Of a stretch of 64,000 nucleotides of DNA, positions 28,656-38,426 are shown piece after piece. Every line of letters starts with the position of its first letter. The stretch's first letter is position 1. Position numbers and translations under genes: made by a program. The stretch is from NCBI GenBank assembly GCA_012735465.1, contig JAAYHJ010000018.1, positions 1 through 64,000 of the forward strand, in the 5' to 3' direction. The DNA is from Clostridiaceae bacterium (lineage in GTDB: Bacteria > Bacillota > Clostridia > SK-Y3). A model generated the notes under the pieces. It made no database searches. It worked only from the letters and a program-made list of their open reading frames with translations, and was not told the origin of the DNA.

Positions 28656-29231
28656 ATGTATTTAATTGTAGGACTAGGCAATCCGGGAGCCCAGTATGCA
28701 GGTACGAGGCATAATGTGGGCTTTGAGGTGATTGACTATTTATCCTCTGTTTATAATATAAATATGTCCAGGTTAAAACATAAAGCACTGATTGGTGAAG
28801 GCTTCATACAGGGAAACAAGGTAATATTGGCAAAGCCCCAGACGTATATGAATTTAAGTGGGGAAAGCGTGCGGGATTTAAAAGAATGGTATAAACTTGA
28901 CAATTCAAACATAATTGTAATATATGATGATATAAGCCTGCAACTGGGAAGAATCAGGATCCGTGCAAAAGGTAGTGACGGTGGGCATAATGGGGTAAAA
29001 TCAATAATATACCAGATGCAGTCGGATGTGTTCCCAAGGATTAAAATAGGTATTGGACAACCATCACATCCTGACTATGATCTTGCTGATTATGTGCTGG
29101 GTAAGTTTTCAAGGGAGGAACTGGAGATTTTAATACCTTCTTTAAAGAAAGCGGCGGAGGCCGTCCCGGTTATAATACAAGCAGGCGTAAATGTAGCAAT
29201 GAATAAGTTTAATGGAAATGGAATGGTATAA
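28656..29231 (+). CDS. pth: Peptidyl-tRNA hydrolase Pth
   Basis: Recycles peptidyl-tRNA released from ribosomes. 191 residues with LIVGLGNPGAQYAGTRHNVG (catalytic histidine), KPQTYMNLSG and IIVIYDDISL (aspartate) plus GSDGGHNGVKS. AAAGGGTG precedes the ATG. Its TAA overlaps an ATG of mfd, so coupled translation is likely. Confidence 0.96.
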   Translation: MYLIVGLGNPGAQYAGTRHNVGFEVIDYLSSVYNINMSRLKHKALIGEGFIQGNKVILAKPQTYMNLSGESVRDLKEWYKLDNSNIIVIYDDISLQLGRIRIRAKGSDGGHNGVKSIIYQMQSDVFPRIKIGIGQPSHPDYDLADYVLGKFSREELEILIPSLKKAAEAVPVIIQAGVNVAMNKFNGNGMV

Positions 29232-29242
29232 TGGAGGAAAAA

Positions 29243-32200
29243 ATGAGAGGGCTTGCCGATTTTCTTTTGGAACTTAAAGAATATAACGACTTGATTTCAA
29301 GCATTAAGGAAGGTTTAGGTCCTGTAAATATAATTGGTGTTTCTGATTCCCAAAAGGCGCATTTGATATACTCATGCTGTGTGCATACGAAAAGGCAATG
29401 TATCATTATCACACAGGATGATATGCATGCAAGAAAGATATACGACGACTTAATGTTTTTTGCAGGAGATGCGGTAAAGATATATCCGAGCAAAGAATTG
29501 ATATTTTATGGGGTTGAGGCCCATAGCAATGAACTAATTCAAAAAAGAATAGAAGTGTTGGACAGTTTATGCACCGGTAAAGAAGACGGCATTATTATTA
29601 CTTCAATTGATGCCATATTGCAGTATACCATTCCCCATGAACTTTACATAAAACATAGAAAGAATTACGAGGTGGGTATGAACGTTGACCCCATGAAAAT
29701 GGTCGAGAGCTTGGTTGCCATGGGCTATGAACGGGTGGATATGGTGGAAGGAAAAGGCCAGTTCAGCATGAGAGGAGGAATTGTAGACTTTTATCCAATT
29801 ACTTCCGATAATGCTTACCGCATTGAATTTTTTGATGATGAAATTGACTCTATACGTGAGTTTGATGTCATGTCCCAGCTGTCAATCAGAAAAGTGAACA
29901 AGGTCAGTGTGACGGTGGCAAGGGAAGTGCTGCTGCAAAAACAGGAAATAGCCGACATCTTAAGCAGGATGGATGAACTGGCTGGTAAATTGGAAAAAAA
30001 GGTGGTTTATTCACAAAATAAAGAGATTTTAAAGCAGGCAATACAGCATTTGAAGGAAGATATGGAAAAGGTTCGGCAGCAGCATTACTTTCCATCCATT
30101 GATAAGTACCTGCCTTTGATCTATCCGGGGCAGCCCACCCTTTTCCAATATATAAAAAGCGATGCGCTTATTTTTATTGACGAGCCTCAAAGGATTAGGC
30201 AGAAGGCTGAAACAATACAATATGAATTCAATGAGACGGTTAAGATGATGATGGAAAAAGGGCTGCTGTTGGAAGAAACAAGCCGCTTGCATATGGACTA
30301 TTATTCTTTTATTAAGCAGGCGACGGATCGCATGCTGATTGGTATAAGTGCTATTTCCCACACCAGTCCTGACTACAGGCCCCAAAAAGTGATAAACATG
30401 GTTGTAAAAACCCTTTACTCCTTCCACGGCAAGATGGATTACTTCTTTGAAGATATAAAAAGGTGGAAGGAAAAAAAGTACCGCATAATTGTGCTGGCCG
30501 GGACCCGCAGCCGGGGCGAAAAACTGGTAGAAACTTTAAATAAAATGGAGATTAACAGCACTTATGTGCATGAAATTAAAGATGTGCCGCCAAAAGGACA
30601 GGTTGTGGTAACCCATGGTGCCCTGCAAAAAGGGTTTGAGTATCCCTTAATTAATTTTGTTTTGGTTAGCGATAAGGAGATATTTGGCAAGGAAAAGACG
30701 GTAAGAAAGTCTGCTTTTAGAAAATCTGCCGGCAGAATAAAGGCCTTTACGGATTTAAATGTGGGCGATTATGTGGTACACCAGAACCATGGGATAGGAC
30801 AATATATGGGCATAGAAAAATTGGTGGTGGAAGGAGCAAAAAAGGATTATTTAAAAATAAGATATAAGGGCGATGATTTCTTATATGTCCCTGTAAACCA
30901 ATTGGACCTGATTCAGAAATACATTGGAACGGAAGGAAAAGCTCCTAAAATTCATAAATTAGGAGGAGTGGACTGGGCGAAAACCAAATATAGAGTGAAG
31001 AAATCGGTGGAAGAATTAGCCAGGGACCTGATAAAGCTTTACGCAGAACGCCAGGCGGTACAGGGATATGCTTTTTCTCCCGATACGGAATGGCAGAAAC
31101 AGTTCGAAGATACTTTCCCTTATGAAGAAACCATGGATCAGTTAAGGTGTATTGAAGAAGTAAAGAGGGATATGGAGCAGCCAAGACCGATGGATCGCTT
31201 ATTATGCGGCGATGTGGGATATGGGAAGACGGAAGTTGCCATTCGGGCAGCCTTTAAAGCAGTAATGGATGGAAAGCAGGTTTCATACCTGGTACCTACA
31301 ACCGTACTGGCACAACAGCACTATAATAATTTTGTTCAAAGGATGAAAGACTTCCCTATTAAGATAGAAATGCTTAGCCGTTTTAAAAGCCCAAGGGAAC
31401 AAAAAAAGATAATTAAGGGATTAAGAACAGGAGAAATAGATATTGTAATAGGAACCCATCGCCTTCTTCAGAAAGATGTAAAGTTTAAAGACTTAGGATT
31501 ATTGATTATTGATGAAGAGCAGCGCTTTGGTGTAACCCATAAAGAAAAACTGAAAAGCCTCAAAAAAGATGTAGATGTTCTGACGCTTACGGCGACACCC
31601 ATCCCCAGGACGCTTCATATGTCCATGATAGGAATCAGGGATATGAGTGTGATTGAAGAGCCGCCGGAAGACAGGTATCCTGTCCAAACCTATGTATTGG
31701 AATACAATGAGGCAGTGATTAAGGAGGCAATAATACGTGAAATTAACCGTGGCGGCCAGGTTTATTATTTATTTAACAGGGTAAGGGATATATATAGTGT
31801 GGCAAGTCGCATTGAAAACATGGTTCCGGAAGCAAGAATTATAGTTGCTCACGGGCAGATGAATGAAAATGAGCTGGAAGATGCCATGATGAAGGTGTTA
31901 AACGGGGAAGTGGATGTGCTTGTGTGCACCACCATAATTGAGACAGGCTTGGACATTCCCAATATGAATACAATTATCATAGAAGATGCGGATAGCATGG
32001 GCTTAGCACAGCTTTATCAGCTGAGAGGGAGGGTAGGCCGTTCCAACAGGCTTGCCTATGCCTATCTTACGTATAGGAAAGACAAGGTACTTAAAGAGGC
32101 TGCCGAAAAAAGGCTGCAGGCCATAAAGGAGTTTACGGAGTTTGGCTCAGGGTTTAAGATTGCAATGCGCGACCTGGAGATAAGAGGGGCAGGAAACCTT

Positions 32201-32764
32201 CTCGGCCCGGAACAGCATGGGCACATGGAAGCAGTGGGATATGATATGTATTGCAAGTTGCTGGAAGAAGCTGTGCGGGAAATAAAGGGCGAGGTTGTAG
32301 AACCTAAGACGGAGGTCACAGTGGATATTAATGTGGATGCCTTTATACCTGAAGAATATATTGAAAACCATAGCCAAAGGCTTGAAATATATAAGAAAAT
32401 TGCATCTATACAAAACCAACAGGATTTCTATGATGTGGGTGAGGAAGTGGAGGATCGGTATGGGGACCTGCCCGTTCCGGTATCCAATTTGATGACCATT
32501 GCATTGATAAGAAGTATTGCCATGGATGTGGGCATTTGTTCCATAAGCCAAAAGAATGAAAGTATTTTGCTGCAGTTTTGTGATAGCAAAAAGGTAAATA
32601 TGAAGGCAATAAATGATGTTATAAGCCAATTTAAAGGTAAATTAATGTTTACGGCCGGCGACAACCCTTATTTAACTTACAAAACAGGAAAGGACAGTGT
32701 GTCCATAATCTTAAATAATATTAAGATTATGTTACAAAAGTTGAAAGAATTGCAGGTAGCTTGA
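29243..32764 (+). CDS. mfd: Transcription-repair coupling factor Mfd
   Basis: Removes RNA polymerase stalled at DNA damage and recruits UvrA. About 1173 residues: UvrB-like N-terminal region (GGIVDFYP), RNA polymerase-interacting CarD-like domain near 503-560 (NVGDYVVHQNHGIGQY), superfamily 2 translocase with Walker A CGDVGYGKTEVA near 655 and DEEQRFG near 757, SATPIPR-type TLTATPIPRTLHMS, QLRGRVGRS, and a C-terminal regulatory domain. An ATG at 29231 overlaps the pth stop, but GGAGG just after it is spaced for the ATG at 29243. Conserved pth-mfd order. Confidence 0.96.
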   Translation: MRGLADFLLELKEYNDLISSIKEGLGPVNIIGVSDSQKAHLIYSCCVHTKRQCIIITQDDMHARKIYDDLMFFAGDAVKIYPSKELIFYGVEAHSNELIQKRIEVLDSLCTGKEDGIIITSIDAILQYTIPHELYIKHRKNYEVGMNVDPMKMVESLVAMGYERVDMVEGKGQFSMRGGIVDFYPITSDNAYRIEFFDDEIDSIREFDVMSQLSIRKVNKVSVTVAREVLLQKQEIADILSRMDELAGKLEKKVVYSQNKEILKQAIQHLKEDMEKVRQQHYFPSIDKYLPLIYPGQPTLFQYIKSDALIFIDEPQRIRQKAETIQYEFNETVKMMMEKGLLLEETSRLHMDYYSFIKQATDRMLIGISAISHTSPDYRPQKVINMVVKTLYSFHGKMDYFFEDIKRWKEKKYRIIVLAGTRSRGEKLVETLNKMEINSTYVHEIKDVPPKGQVVVTHGALQKGFEYPLINFVLVSDKEIFGKEKTVRKSAFRKSAGRIKAFTDLNVGDYVVHQNHGIGQYMGIEKLVVEGAKKDYLKIRYKGDDFLYVPVNQLDLIQKYIGTEGKAPKIHKLGGVDWAKTKYRVKKSVEELARDLIKLYAERQAVQGYAFSPDTEWQKQFEDTFPYEETMDQLRCIEEVKRDMEQPRPMDRLLCGDVGYGKTEVAIRAAFKAVMDGKQVSYLVPTTVLAQQHYNNFVQRMKDFPIKIEMLSRFKSPREQKKIIKGLRTGEIDIVIGTHRLLQKDVKFKDLGLLIIDEEQRFGVTHKEKLKSLKKDVDVLTLTATPIPRTLHMSMIGIRDMSVIEEPPEDRYPVQTYVLEYNEAVIKEAIIREINRGGQVYYLFNRVRDIYSVASRIENMVPEARIIVAHGQMNENELEDAMMKVLNGEVDVLVCTTIIETGLDIPNMNTIIIEDADSMGLAQLYQLRGRVGRSNRLAYAYLTYRKDKVLKEAAEKRLQAIKEFTEFGSGFKIAMRDLEIRGAGNLLGPEQHGHMEAVGYDMYCKLLEEAVREIKGEVVEPKTEVTVDINVDAFIPEEYIENHSQRLEIYKKIASIQNQQDFYDVGEEVEDRYGDLPVPVSNLMTIALIRSIAMDVGICSISQKNESILLQFCDSKKVNMKAINDVISQFKGKLMFTAGDNPYLTYKTGKDSVSIILNNIKIMLQKLKELQVA

Positions 32765-32778
32765 ATTTTCAGTATAAT
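32750..32778 (+). promoter_or_regulatory. Candidate promoter of the PrsA-like gene
   Basis: TTGCAG, 17 bases, TATAAT (32773-32778), overlapping the end of mfd. The -35 match is weak. Confidence 0.35.
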
Positions 32779-32870
32779 ATATATAAATACATATAGGTAG
32801 CATGCTGTAAGGTTGTGATATAGTATGGTATTTATGTCTAGTTTAAATTATACGTTAGGGGTTGTTTTAG

Positions 32871-33908
32871 TTGAGGTCAAGAACATTATTTCCTGTTTTG
32901 TGTATTGGCTTAATTTTCAGCCTGATTTTTTCAGGATGCAGCAGTGATATCGATTTGGACAAAGAAATTGCTACTGTCAACGGTGAAAAAATTACTGTTG
33001 AAGAATACAATTTCTTTTTATGGAATGCGAAGGAGCAAATGGCTCTTGGAGCTTCTATTGAGCAGGTGGATAATTTCTGGGATACGGAAATCGAAGGTAA
33101 AAAGGCAGTTGATGTAGCAAAGGAAAAAGCAATGGACGCAGCAATAAGCAGCAAGGTTCAACTGCAAAAAGCAAAAGAAATGGGGTTAAGCTTGACGGAT
33201 GAGGATTTGAAAGCGGTAAGGGAAGAAAAGACTCATTATGTAGAACACTGGGGAGGTTTGGACGGTTACAATAAGCTTTTGGACGATATAGGTATAACCG
33301 ATAAAGGCTTTGACAAGGTTCTTCAAGACCTTAAGTTGGCTGAAAAATTATATTCTAAGTTGACGGATAAAGAGGAAGGTTTTACTATTACGGATGAAGA
33401 ATTAAAAAAGTACTTTGATGAGAATGTGGTAAGAGTAAAGCATATACTTTTATTGACGGAAACGGAAGACCATACCATGCCTATTCCGTCAAATTTCAAA
33501 GAAGAAGTGAAGAAGCAGGCAGAAGAATTGCTTCGGAGGTTGCGCAATGGAGAAGATTTTGATAAACTGATGTATTTATATTCCCAGGATACAGGTTTAT
33601 ATGATAATCCGGATGGATACCTGTTTGAAAAAAATGGTGAAATGGTAAAGGAATTTGAAGATGCGGCCTTTTCCCTTGAAATTGGTGAAATAAGCGATGT
33701 AATTGAAACAGTGTATGGGTATCACATTCTAAAGAGGGAGGACCATACCTCCGACCCTAAATATTTTGAACAATACAAGGAAAAAGCATGGGCAGGTGCC
33801 GCAAAGGCTAAGTATGAAAAACAAATTGATGCCTGGAAGAAAGAAGCAAATGTTACTGTAAACGAAAAGGTATTGGAGAAGATCAAGGTAATTGATGATA
33901 CGGATTAG
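32871..33908 (+). CDS. Foldase lipoprotein, PrsA-like peptidylprolyl isomerase
   Basis: 345 residues, likely lipid-anchored outside the membrane, helping exported proteins fold. Residues 1-24 form a lipoprotein signal ending FSGC. A SurA/PrsA N-terminal helical part lies at about 33-165 and a parvulin PPIase domain at about 186-290 (VKHILLLTE, DFDKLMYLYSQDTG, YGYHILKRE). TTG start after AGGGGTT. Position after mfd and before spoVT is common in Clostridia. It would suit the many exported repeat proteins encoded here. Confidence 0.88.
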   Translation: MRSRTLFPVLCIGLIFSLIFSGCSSDIDLDKEIATVNGEKITVEEYNFFLWNAKEQMALGASIEQVDNFWDTEIEGKKAVDVAKEKAMDAAISSKVQLQKAKEMGLSLTDEDLKAVREEKTHYVEHWGGLDGYNKLLDDIGITDKGFDKVLQDLKLAEKLYSKLTDKEEGFTITDEELKKYFDENVVRVKHILLLTETEDHTMPIPSNFKEEVKKQAEELLRRLRNGEDFDKLMYLYSQDTGLYDNPDGYLFEKNGEMVKEFEDAAFSLEIGEISDVIETVYGYHILKREDHTSDPKYFEQYKEKAWAGAAKAKYEKQIDAWKKEANVTVNEKVLEKIKVIDDTD

Positions 33909-33934
33909 TAATAAAGTAAGAATATATGTTAAGC

Positions 33935-33974
33935 AGTTGACCGATCAGGACAGTGTTTTGCTGATTGGTTAACT
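33935..33974 (+). terminator. Intrinsic terminator after the PrsA-like gene
   Basis: A 14-bp stem (33935-33948 with 33961-33974) with two G-T pairs, followed by a run of T. Confidence 0.85.
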
Positions 33975-34027
33975 TTTTTTTGGTCTATTGGTATATTTGC
34001 TACGCAAATGCAGAGAGTTCAAAAACA

Positions 34028-34058
34028 TGTATAAAACCCCAGTAAACTATTAATACTA
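34028..34058 (+). promoter_or_regulatory. Candidate sigma-G/sigma-F promoter of spoVT
   Basis: TGTATAA, 17 bases, AATACTA, resembling the forespore sigma-G consensus (GNATR, CATNNTA). spoVT is sigma-G dependent in Bacillus. Confidence 0.35.
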
Positions 34059-34102
34059 AATTTGAAGTTAAGATTCATTAATATACAAAGGAGGTAATGT
34101 AC

Positions 34103-34648
34103 ATGAAAGCGACTGGAATAGTAAGACGAATAGATGACCTAGGAAGAGTTGTAATACCAAAAGAAATCAGAAGAACAATGAGAATAAGAGAAGGCGACCC
34201 CTTGGAAATATTTACCGACAAAGAAGGGGAGGTTATTCTGAAGAAGTATTCACCTATTGGTGAATTGAGTGATTTTGCAGCACAGTATGCGGATACGTTG
34301 GCAAAAACCAGTGGACATGCTATTTGCATAACCGATAAAGATTCTGTTATTGCAGTGTCAGGAGCACCTAAAAAAGATTTTATGGAGAAAAAGATAAGTG
34401 AAGACTTGGAAAAAATTATGCAGGAGAAATCCACTTTCACCCTTAAGCCCGGAGAAGACAGAAGAATCAGCGTTATAGAAGATGACAACAAATATTCTGC
34501 CGGTGTTGTGGTTCCCATTATTTCTGAAGGAGATACCATTGGCTCAGTGGTTTTTCTGGCAACGGATGAAAATGTAAGAATGGGCGAAGTTGAGAGCAAA
34601 CTGGCCCAATCGGCAGCAGGCTTCTTAGGAAAACAATTGGAACAATAG
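34103..34648 (+). CDS. spoVT: Stage V sporulation protein T, SpoVT
   Basis: Forespore transcription factor of the AbrB family that tunes the sigma-G regulon. 181 residues: AbrB-type swapped-hairpin domain at 1-50 (ATGIVRRIDDLGRVVIPKEI) and a GAF-like C-terminal domain. An ATG lies two codons earlier (34097), but AAAGGAGG at 34087-34094 is spaced for the ATG at 34103, giving the typical MKATGIVRRID beginning. Confidence 0.95.
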   Translation: MKATGIVRRIDDLGRVVIPKEIRRTMRIREGDPLEIFTDKEGEVILKKYSPIGELSDFAAQYADTLAKTSGHAICITDKDSVIAVSGAPKKDFMEKKISEDLEKIMQEKSTFTLKPGEDRRISVIEDDNKYSAGVVVPIISEGDTIGSVVFLATDENVRMGEVESKLAQSAAGFLGKQLEQ

Positions 34649-34670
34649 TTTTAATTGGTTTTTTGGTTTA

Positions 34671-34725
34671 ACATACTAGGCACAATTAGTAAAATATTAT
34701 ATTTTATTAGTTGTGCCTAATATGT
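34671..34725 (+). terminator. Intrinsic terminator after spoVT
   Basis: A 25-bp stem with one mismatch and two G-T pairs (34671-34695 with 34701-34725), a five-base loop, and seven T after it. Confidence 0.9.
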
Positions 34726-34845
34726 TTTTTTATTTTATCACTTTTATTTATGAGAAATGATTGGTATAATATATCAAGTTGCATTAATACATTATTATTG
34801 GTTATTCATGGGCGAATGGAATCACGAGCGGAAGGTGGGATATGA

Positions 34846-36453
34846 TTGATTAAATCGCATAAGCAGACGTTTCTCCAGGGTACCCTTACATTGGTTCTGG
34901 CTAATGCTATTGTAAAAATAATAGGTGCTGTTTTTAAAATACCTCTTACATATTTAATTGGTCCTGATGGGATGGGGATATATGGTGCGGCCTATGAAAT
35001 ATACAAGTGGCTGTTTATTATTGCTACTGCAGGACTGCCTATAGCTGTATCTAAAATGGTATCCGAAAGCATGGCTTGTGACAACAGGGAAGAAGCCCAT
35101 AGAATTTTTAAAGTGGCTTTTGGCCTATTGAGTGTAATAGGTATTGTGGGTACGTCCATTCTTTTTTTTGGTGCAAAGTTTTTTGCAGACAGCTTTGGGA
35201 ATTCACGGGCCTATCTTGCGGTTATGGCCATGTCCCCCAGTTTATTCTTCGTAGCACTGATGTCCGCATACAGGGGATATTTCCAGGGGCTTCAAAACAT
35301 GGTGCCAACTGCAATATCCGAGGTGGTAGAAGCGCTGGGTAAATTAGTGATAGGGTACCTGCTTGCATATTTATGGGTTCCAAAAGGAATAGAATACGCG
35401 GCGGCAGGAGCTATACTGGGTGTTTCAACCGGCAGTTTTTTAGGGGCGGCGATATTATTCATCATACATCGTTTTTACCGCAGTAAAAATGTGGGGAGGC
35501 GGAAGACAGCTACCGTACATACCTCAAGGTATAGGACCGGTTCAGATATTCTGAGATACCTTATAAAGATTGCTGTCCCCATTACACTAGGTGCTTCCGT
35601 GTTCAGCCTGACGAGCGTGATTGATGCGGCTATGATTATGAACCGGCTTCAATCAATTGGCTATGGGGAAAGAGAAGCAAGTACACTCTATGGTTACTTG
35701 TCCCAGTATGCAGTCACCATGTTTAATCTTCCTCCTACCCTGATTGTAGCAATGGGTATTAGCATTGTACCGGCCATATCCAGTGCCTTTGCCGTAAAGG
35801 ATATGAGGCTTGCCAAAAAAACCACTGAATCAGCCTTAAGAATTACTTTGCTTTTTTCGCTTCCATGTGCAATCGGTCTTTCCGTGCTGTCAGGACCGAT
35901 TCTGCAGCTGGTATACCGGGATACGGGTGCTGAGAAACTGTTAAATATATTGGGTATAGCAGTGATATTTGTGTCTCTTGTGTTGGTAACCAATGCAATT
36001 TTACAAGCTACCGGAAGAGTCTTTATTCCTGTAAGGAATATGCTTATAGGTGGTATTATCAAGGTAATAGTAAATTATTTTGTAGTGGGTATTGATTATA
36101 TAAATATAAAGGGTGCACCCCTGGGAACAAATATATGTTATTTTGTTATTGCTATGTTGAACCTTATATCGGTTAAGAAATATACCAGGGCGGAGTACAA
36201 GTTTATGGATTTTGTATTTAAACCTGTGATTGCCGTGGCATCCATGGTGATTGCAGTTGTTTTCACGTACGATAAGCTTATGCTGGGAACGCAAAGCAAC
36301 AGCATTGCGACACTGGGCGCTATAGTAATCGGAGCGCTTATGTATGGACTTATGCTGATTGCCATAGGCGGAATAAGAAAAGAAGATATAGAGTTGATGC
36401 CTAAGGGGCAGAAAATCTTGAGGATAATGAACCGGTTTGGAATGTTAAAATAA
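34846..36453 (+). CDS. spoVB: Stage V sporulation protein B-like polysaccharide flippase
   Basis: Polytopic membrane protein of the MOP/MATE flippase superfamily, 535 residues with about 14 hydrophobic segments. N-terminal TFLQGTLTLVLANAIVKIIG, then GPDGMGIYGAAYEIYKW, and GYFQGLQNMVPTAISEVVE are typical of SpoVB/YtgP. SpoVB is needed for spore cortex and probably flips lipid-linked peptidoglycan precursor. TTG start with GGAAGGTGGGA before it. Next to spoVT and mazG as in Bacillus (spoVT-yabM-yabN region), so YabM (a paralogue) is an alternative name. Confidence 0.87.
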   Translation: MIKSHKQTFLQGTLTLVLANAIVKIIGAVFKIPLTYLIGPDGMGIYGAAYEIYKWLFIIATAGLPIAVSKMVSESMACDNREEAHRIFKVAFGLLSVIGIVGTSILFFGAKFFADSFGNSRAYLAVMAMSPSLFFVALMSAYRGYFQGLQNMVPTAISEVVEALGKLVIGYLLAYLWVPKGIEYAAAGAILGVSTGSFLGAAILFIIHRFYRSKNVGRRKTATVHTSRYRTGSDILRYLIKIAVPITLGASVFSLTSVIDAAMIMNRLQSIGYGEREASTLYGYLSQYAVTMFNLPPTLIVAMGISIVPAISSAFAVKDMRLAKKTTESALRITLLFSLPCAIGLSVLSGPILQLVYRDTGAEKLLNILGIAVIFVSLVLVTNAILQATGRVFIPVRNMLIGGIIKVIVNYFVVGIDYINIKGAPLGTNICYFVIAMLNLISVKKYTRAEYKFMDFVFKPVIAVASMVIAVVFTYDKLMLGTQSNSIATLGAIVIGALMYGLMLIAIGGIRKEDIELMPKGQKILRIMNRFGMLK

Positions 36454-36503
36454 AGGCGGAATTTATTATCATATGGAATGTACTAATGAAGGAGGCAGTG
36501 GGA

Positions 36504-37310
36504 ATGTCCGATAAAAGATACACATTTCAGGAACTGTTAGACATAATGGAATTGCTTCGCAGTGAAAAAGGCTGCCCGTGGGACAGGGAACAGACCCATG
36601 AAAGCCTGAAAAGATATCTTATAGAAGAAACCTATGAGGTACTGGAAGCACTGGATTCAGGTGACAAAAATAGGTTTGCAGACGAACTGGGAGATTTGCT
36701 TCTGCAGATTGTATTTCACGCTCAAATTGCCAAGGAAGAGGGTACCTTTAGCATAGATGATATTATTTCGTGCATATGTAGGAAAATGATTGCCAGACAT
36801 ACTCATGTTTTTGGACAGGATAAAGCAGATACACCTGAGGAAGTGCTGGATAATTGGGAGGCAATTAAAAAGAAGGAAAAGGGATTGAAGAGCTATACCC
36901 AGATGTTAAAAGATGTTTCTTCCTATCTCCCGGCACTCATGAGAAGTTACAAAGTGCAGCAGAAAGCAGCAAAGGTAGGCTTTGACTGGGATGATGTAAA
37001 AGGGGCCATATCTAAGGTGAAAGAAGAGATAAATGAGCTTGAACAGGTATACATGACCGAAAACTTGGGAAAAATTGAAGAAGAAATAGGAGATCTCCTT
37101 TTTGCAGTTGTAAATGTGGCCCGTTTTCTGAAGGTTCATCCTGAGCTAGCCCTGACCAACACCATTGAAAAATTTATAGACCGGTTTGAATACATAGAAA
37201 AAAACTGCCATAGGTTTGGGAAAACAATGGAAGAAATGACACTGGAGGAGATGGACCTTTTATGGGACGAGGCAAAAACACATATTTTGCAAAAAAAAGA
37301 TAAAAACTAA
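36504..37310 (+). CDS. mazG: Nucleoside triphosphate pyrophosphohydrolase MazG
   Basis: Hydrolyses (d)NTPs to the monophosphate and pyrophosphate, cleaning nucleotide pools. 268 residues with two MazG domains: the first with CPWDREQTHESLKRYLIEET, YEVLEAL and DELGDLLLQIVFHA, the second with VKEEINEL and EEIGDLLFAVVNVARF. AAGGAGG is spaced for the ATG at 36504; an ATG at 36486 lies upstream of it. Bacillus YabN fuses MazG to a methyltransferase-like domain; here only the MazG part is present. Confidence 0.93.
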   Translation: MSDKRYTFQELLDIMELLRSEKGCPWDREQTHESLKRYLIEETYEVLEALDSGDKNRFADELGDLLLQIVFHAQIAKEEGTFSIDDIISCICRKMIARHTHVFGQDKADTPEEVLDNWEAIKKKEKGLKSYTQMLKDVSSYLPALMRSYKVQQKAAKVGFDWDDVKGAISKVKEEINELEQVYMTENLGKIEEEIGDLLFAVVNVARFLKVHPELALTNTIEKFIDRFEYIEKNCHRFGKTMEEMTLEEMDLLWDEAKTHILQKKDKN

Positions 37311-37387
37311 GCATAAAAAAGAAGGATTTTTTAAAAGTATAGCGAATATGCTATATGTACAAAAACTTACATTAGGAGGAATAAACA

Positions 37388-37663
37388 GTGAATAAGGCAG
37401 AACTGGTAGCTGCAATGGCCGAGAAGGCCGAAATGTCAAAAAAAGATGCTGAGAAAGCTTTAAATGCTTTCATTGAAACGGTGCAGGAAGCACTTGCAAG
37501 AGGAGAAAAAGTGCAATTAGTTGGATTCGGATCCTTTGAAGTTAGACAAAGAGCAGAAAGGAAGGGGAGAAATCCTCAGACAAAGGAAGAAATAATTATT
37601 CCAGCATCCAAAGTCCCTGTTTTTAAAGTTGGAAAGGCAATGAAAGACGCAATAAGCAAGTAA
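37388..37663 (+). CDS. hup: DNA-binding protein HU
   Basis: Histone-like protein that bends and compacts DNA. 91 residues with [14 protein letters not shown], the family motif [20 protein letters not shown] and the C-terminal [16 protein letters not shown] start with TTAGGAGGA before it. Followed by a terminator. Confidence 0.96.
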   Translation: MNKAELVAAMAEKAEMSKKDAEKALNAFIETVQEALARGEKVQLVGFGSFEVRQRAERKGRNPQTKEEIIIPASKVPVFKVGKAMKDAISK

Positions 37664-37698
37664 CCATTTATTGTAATAATAAATATAATACCTTAAGA

Positions 37699-37726
37699 AA
37701 AAAATCAGGTTGGCACCTGATTTTTT
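37699..37726 (+). terminator. Intrinsic terminator after hup
   Basis: AAAAAATCAGGT, loop TGGC, ACCTGATTTTTT. Confidence 0.9.
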
Positions 37727-37758
37727 CAATTTTTTTTATAGTTATCAGGAGGTAAAGA

Positions 37759-38004
37759 ATGAGGCTGGATAAGTTCTTGAAAATTTCCCGGTTAATCAAA
37801 AGAAGAACCGTAGCAAATGAAGCATGTGATCAGGGTAGGGTAAAAATCAATCAAAAGGTTGCAAAGGCAAGTTCGGAAGTAAAAGTAGGGGATATTTTGG
37901 AAATACAATTTGGAGAACGGATGGTTAAGGTGGAGGTACTTAATATATCGGAGCATGTGGCCAAGGGTGATGCGTCGAATATGTATAAAGTCTTGGAAAG
38001 CTGA
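37759..38004 (+). CDS. rqcP: RqcP (YabO), S4-domain ribosome quality control protein
   Basis: 81 residues with an S4 RNA-binding domain (MRLDKFLKISRLIKRRTVANEAC, shortened here; GRVKINQKVAKAS). RqcP acts with RqcH to add alanine tails to peptides on stalled 50S subunits. AGGAGG precedes the ATG. Heads the conserved rqcP-yabP-yabQ-divIC-S1 string. Confidence 0.92.
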   Translation: MRLDKFLKISRLIKRRTVANEACDQGRVKINQKVAKASSEVKVGDILEIQFGERMVKVEVLNISEHVAKGDASNMYKVLES

Positions 38005-38096
38005 TAAGTTATAAAACTGCTTGTCATATTTTTATATACTGATGCATAATATGTGTTAGAACAAAAAGGTAGAAAAACGGGCGTGGGGGTATTCAT

Positions 38097-38402
38097 ATGA
38101 TAGAGGACAAAAAAAATACAAGGTCGGGGGTAAAGGCCGTAACTCAAAACTTAATCATAGAGAACAGGGAAAAAATCAGCATCTCCGGGGTTTTGGATGT
38201 GGAAAGCTTTGATGATGAAAGCATAGTATTGCATACGGAGCTGGGGGTTTTGATTATTAAAGGGTATGGACTACACATCAATAAATTAGATATTGATAGC
38301 GGTGAATTATCTATAGAAGGAGATATAGTGAGCTGCACTTATTCGGATGATGACCATGGAAAGTCAAAAGGGCTTGGTTTCCTTGCAAAGATGTTCCGGT
38401 AG
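38097..38402 (+). CDS. yabP: Sporulation protein YabP
   Basis: 101 residues of the YabP/YqfC family: NLIIENREKISISGVLDVES, VLHTELGVLIIKGYGLHI. Mother-cell protein needed for normal spore formation in Bacillus, molecular role unknown. GGGGGT stands before the ATG. Next to yabQ. Confidence 0.92.
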   Translation: MIEDKKNTRSGVKAVTQNLIIENREKISISGVLDVESFDDESIVLHTELGVLIIKGYGLHINKLDIDSGELSIEGDIVSCTYSDDDHGKSKGLGFLAKMFR

Positions 38403-38426
38403 AGCAAAATGGATGAGGTGAGGTGT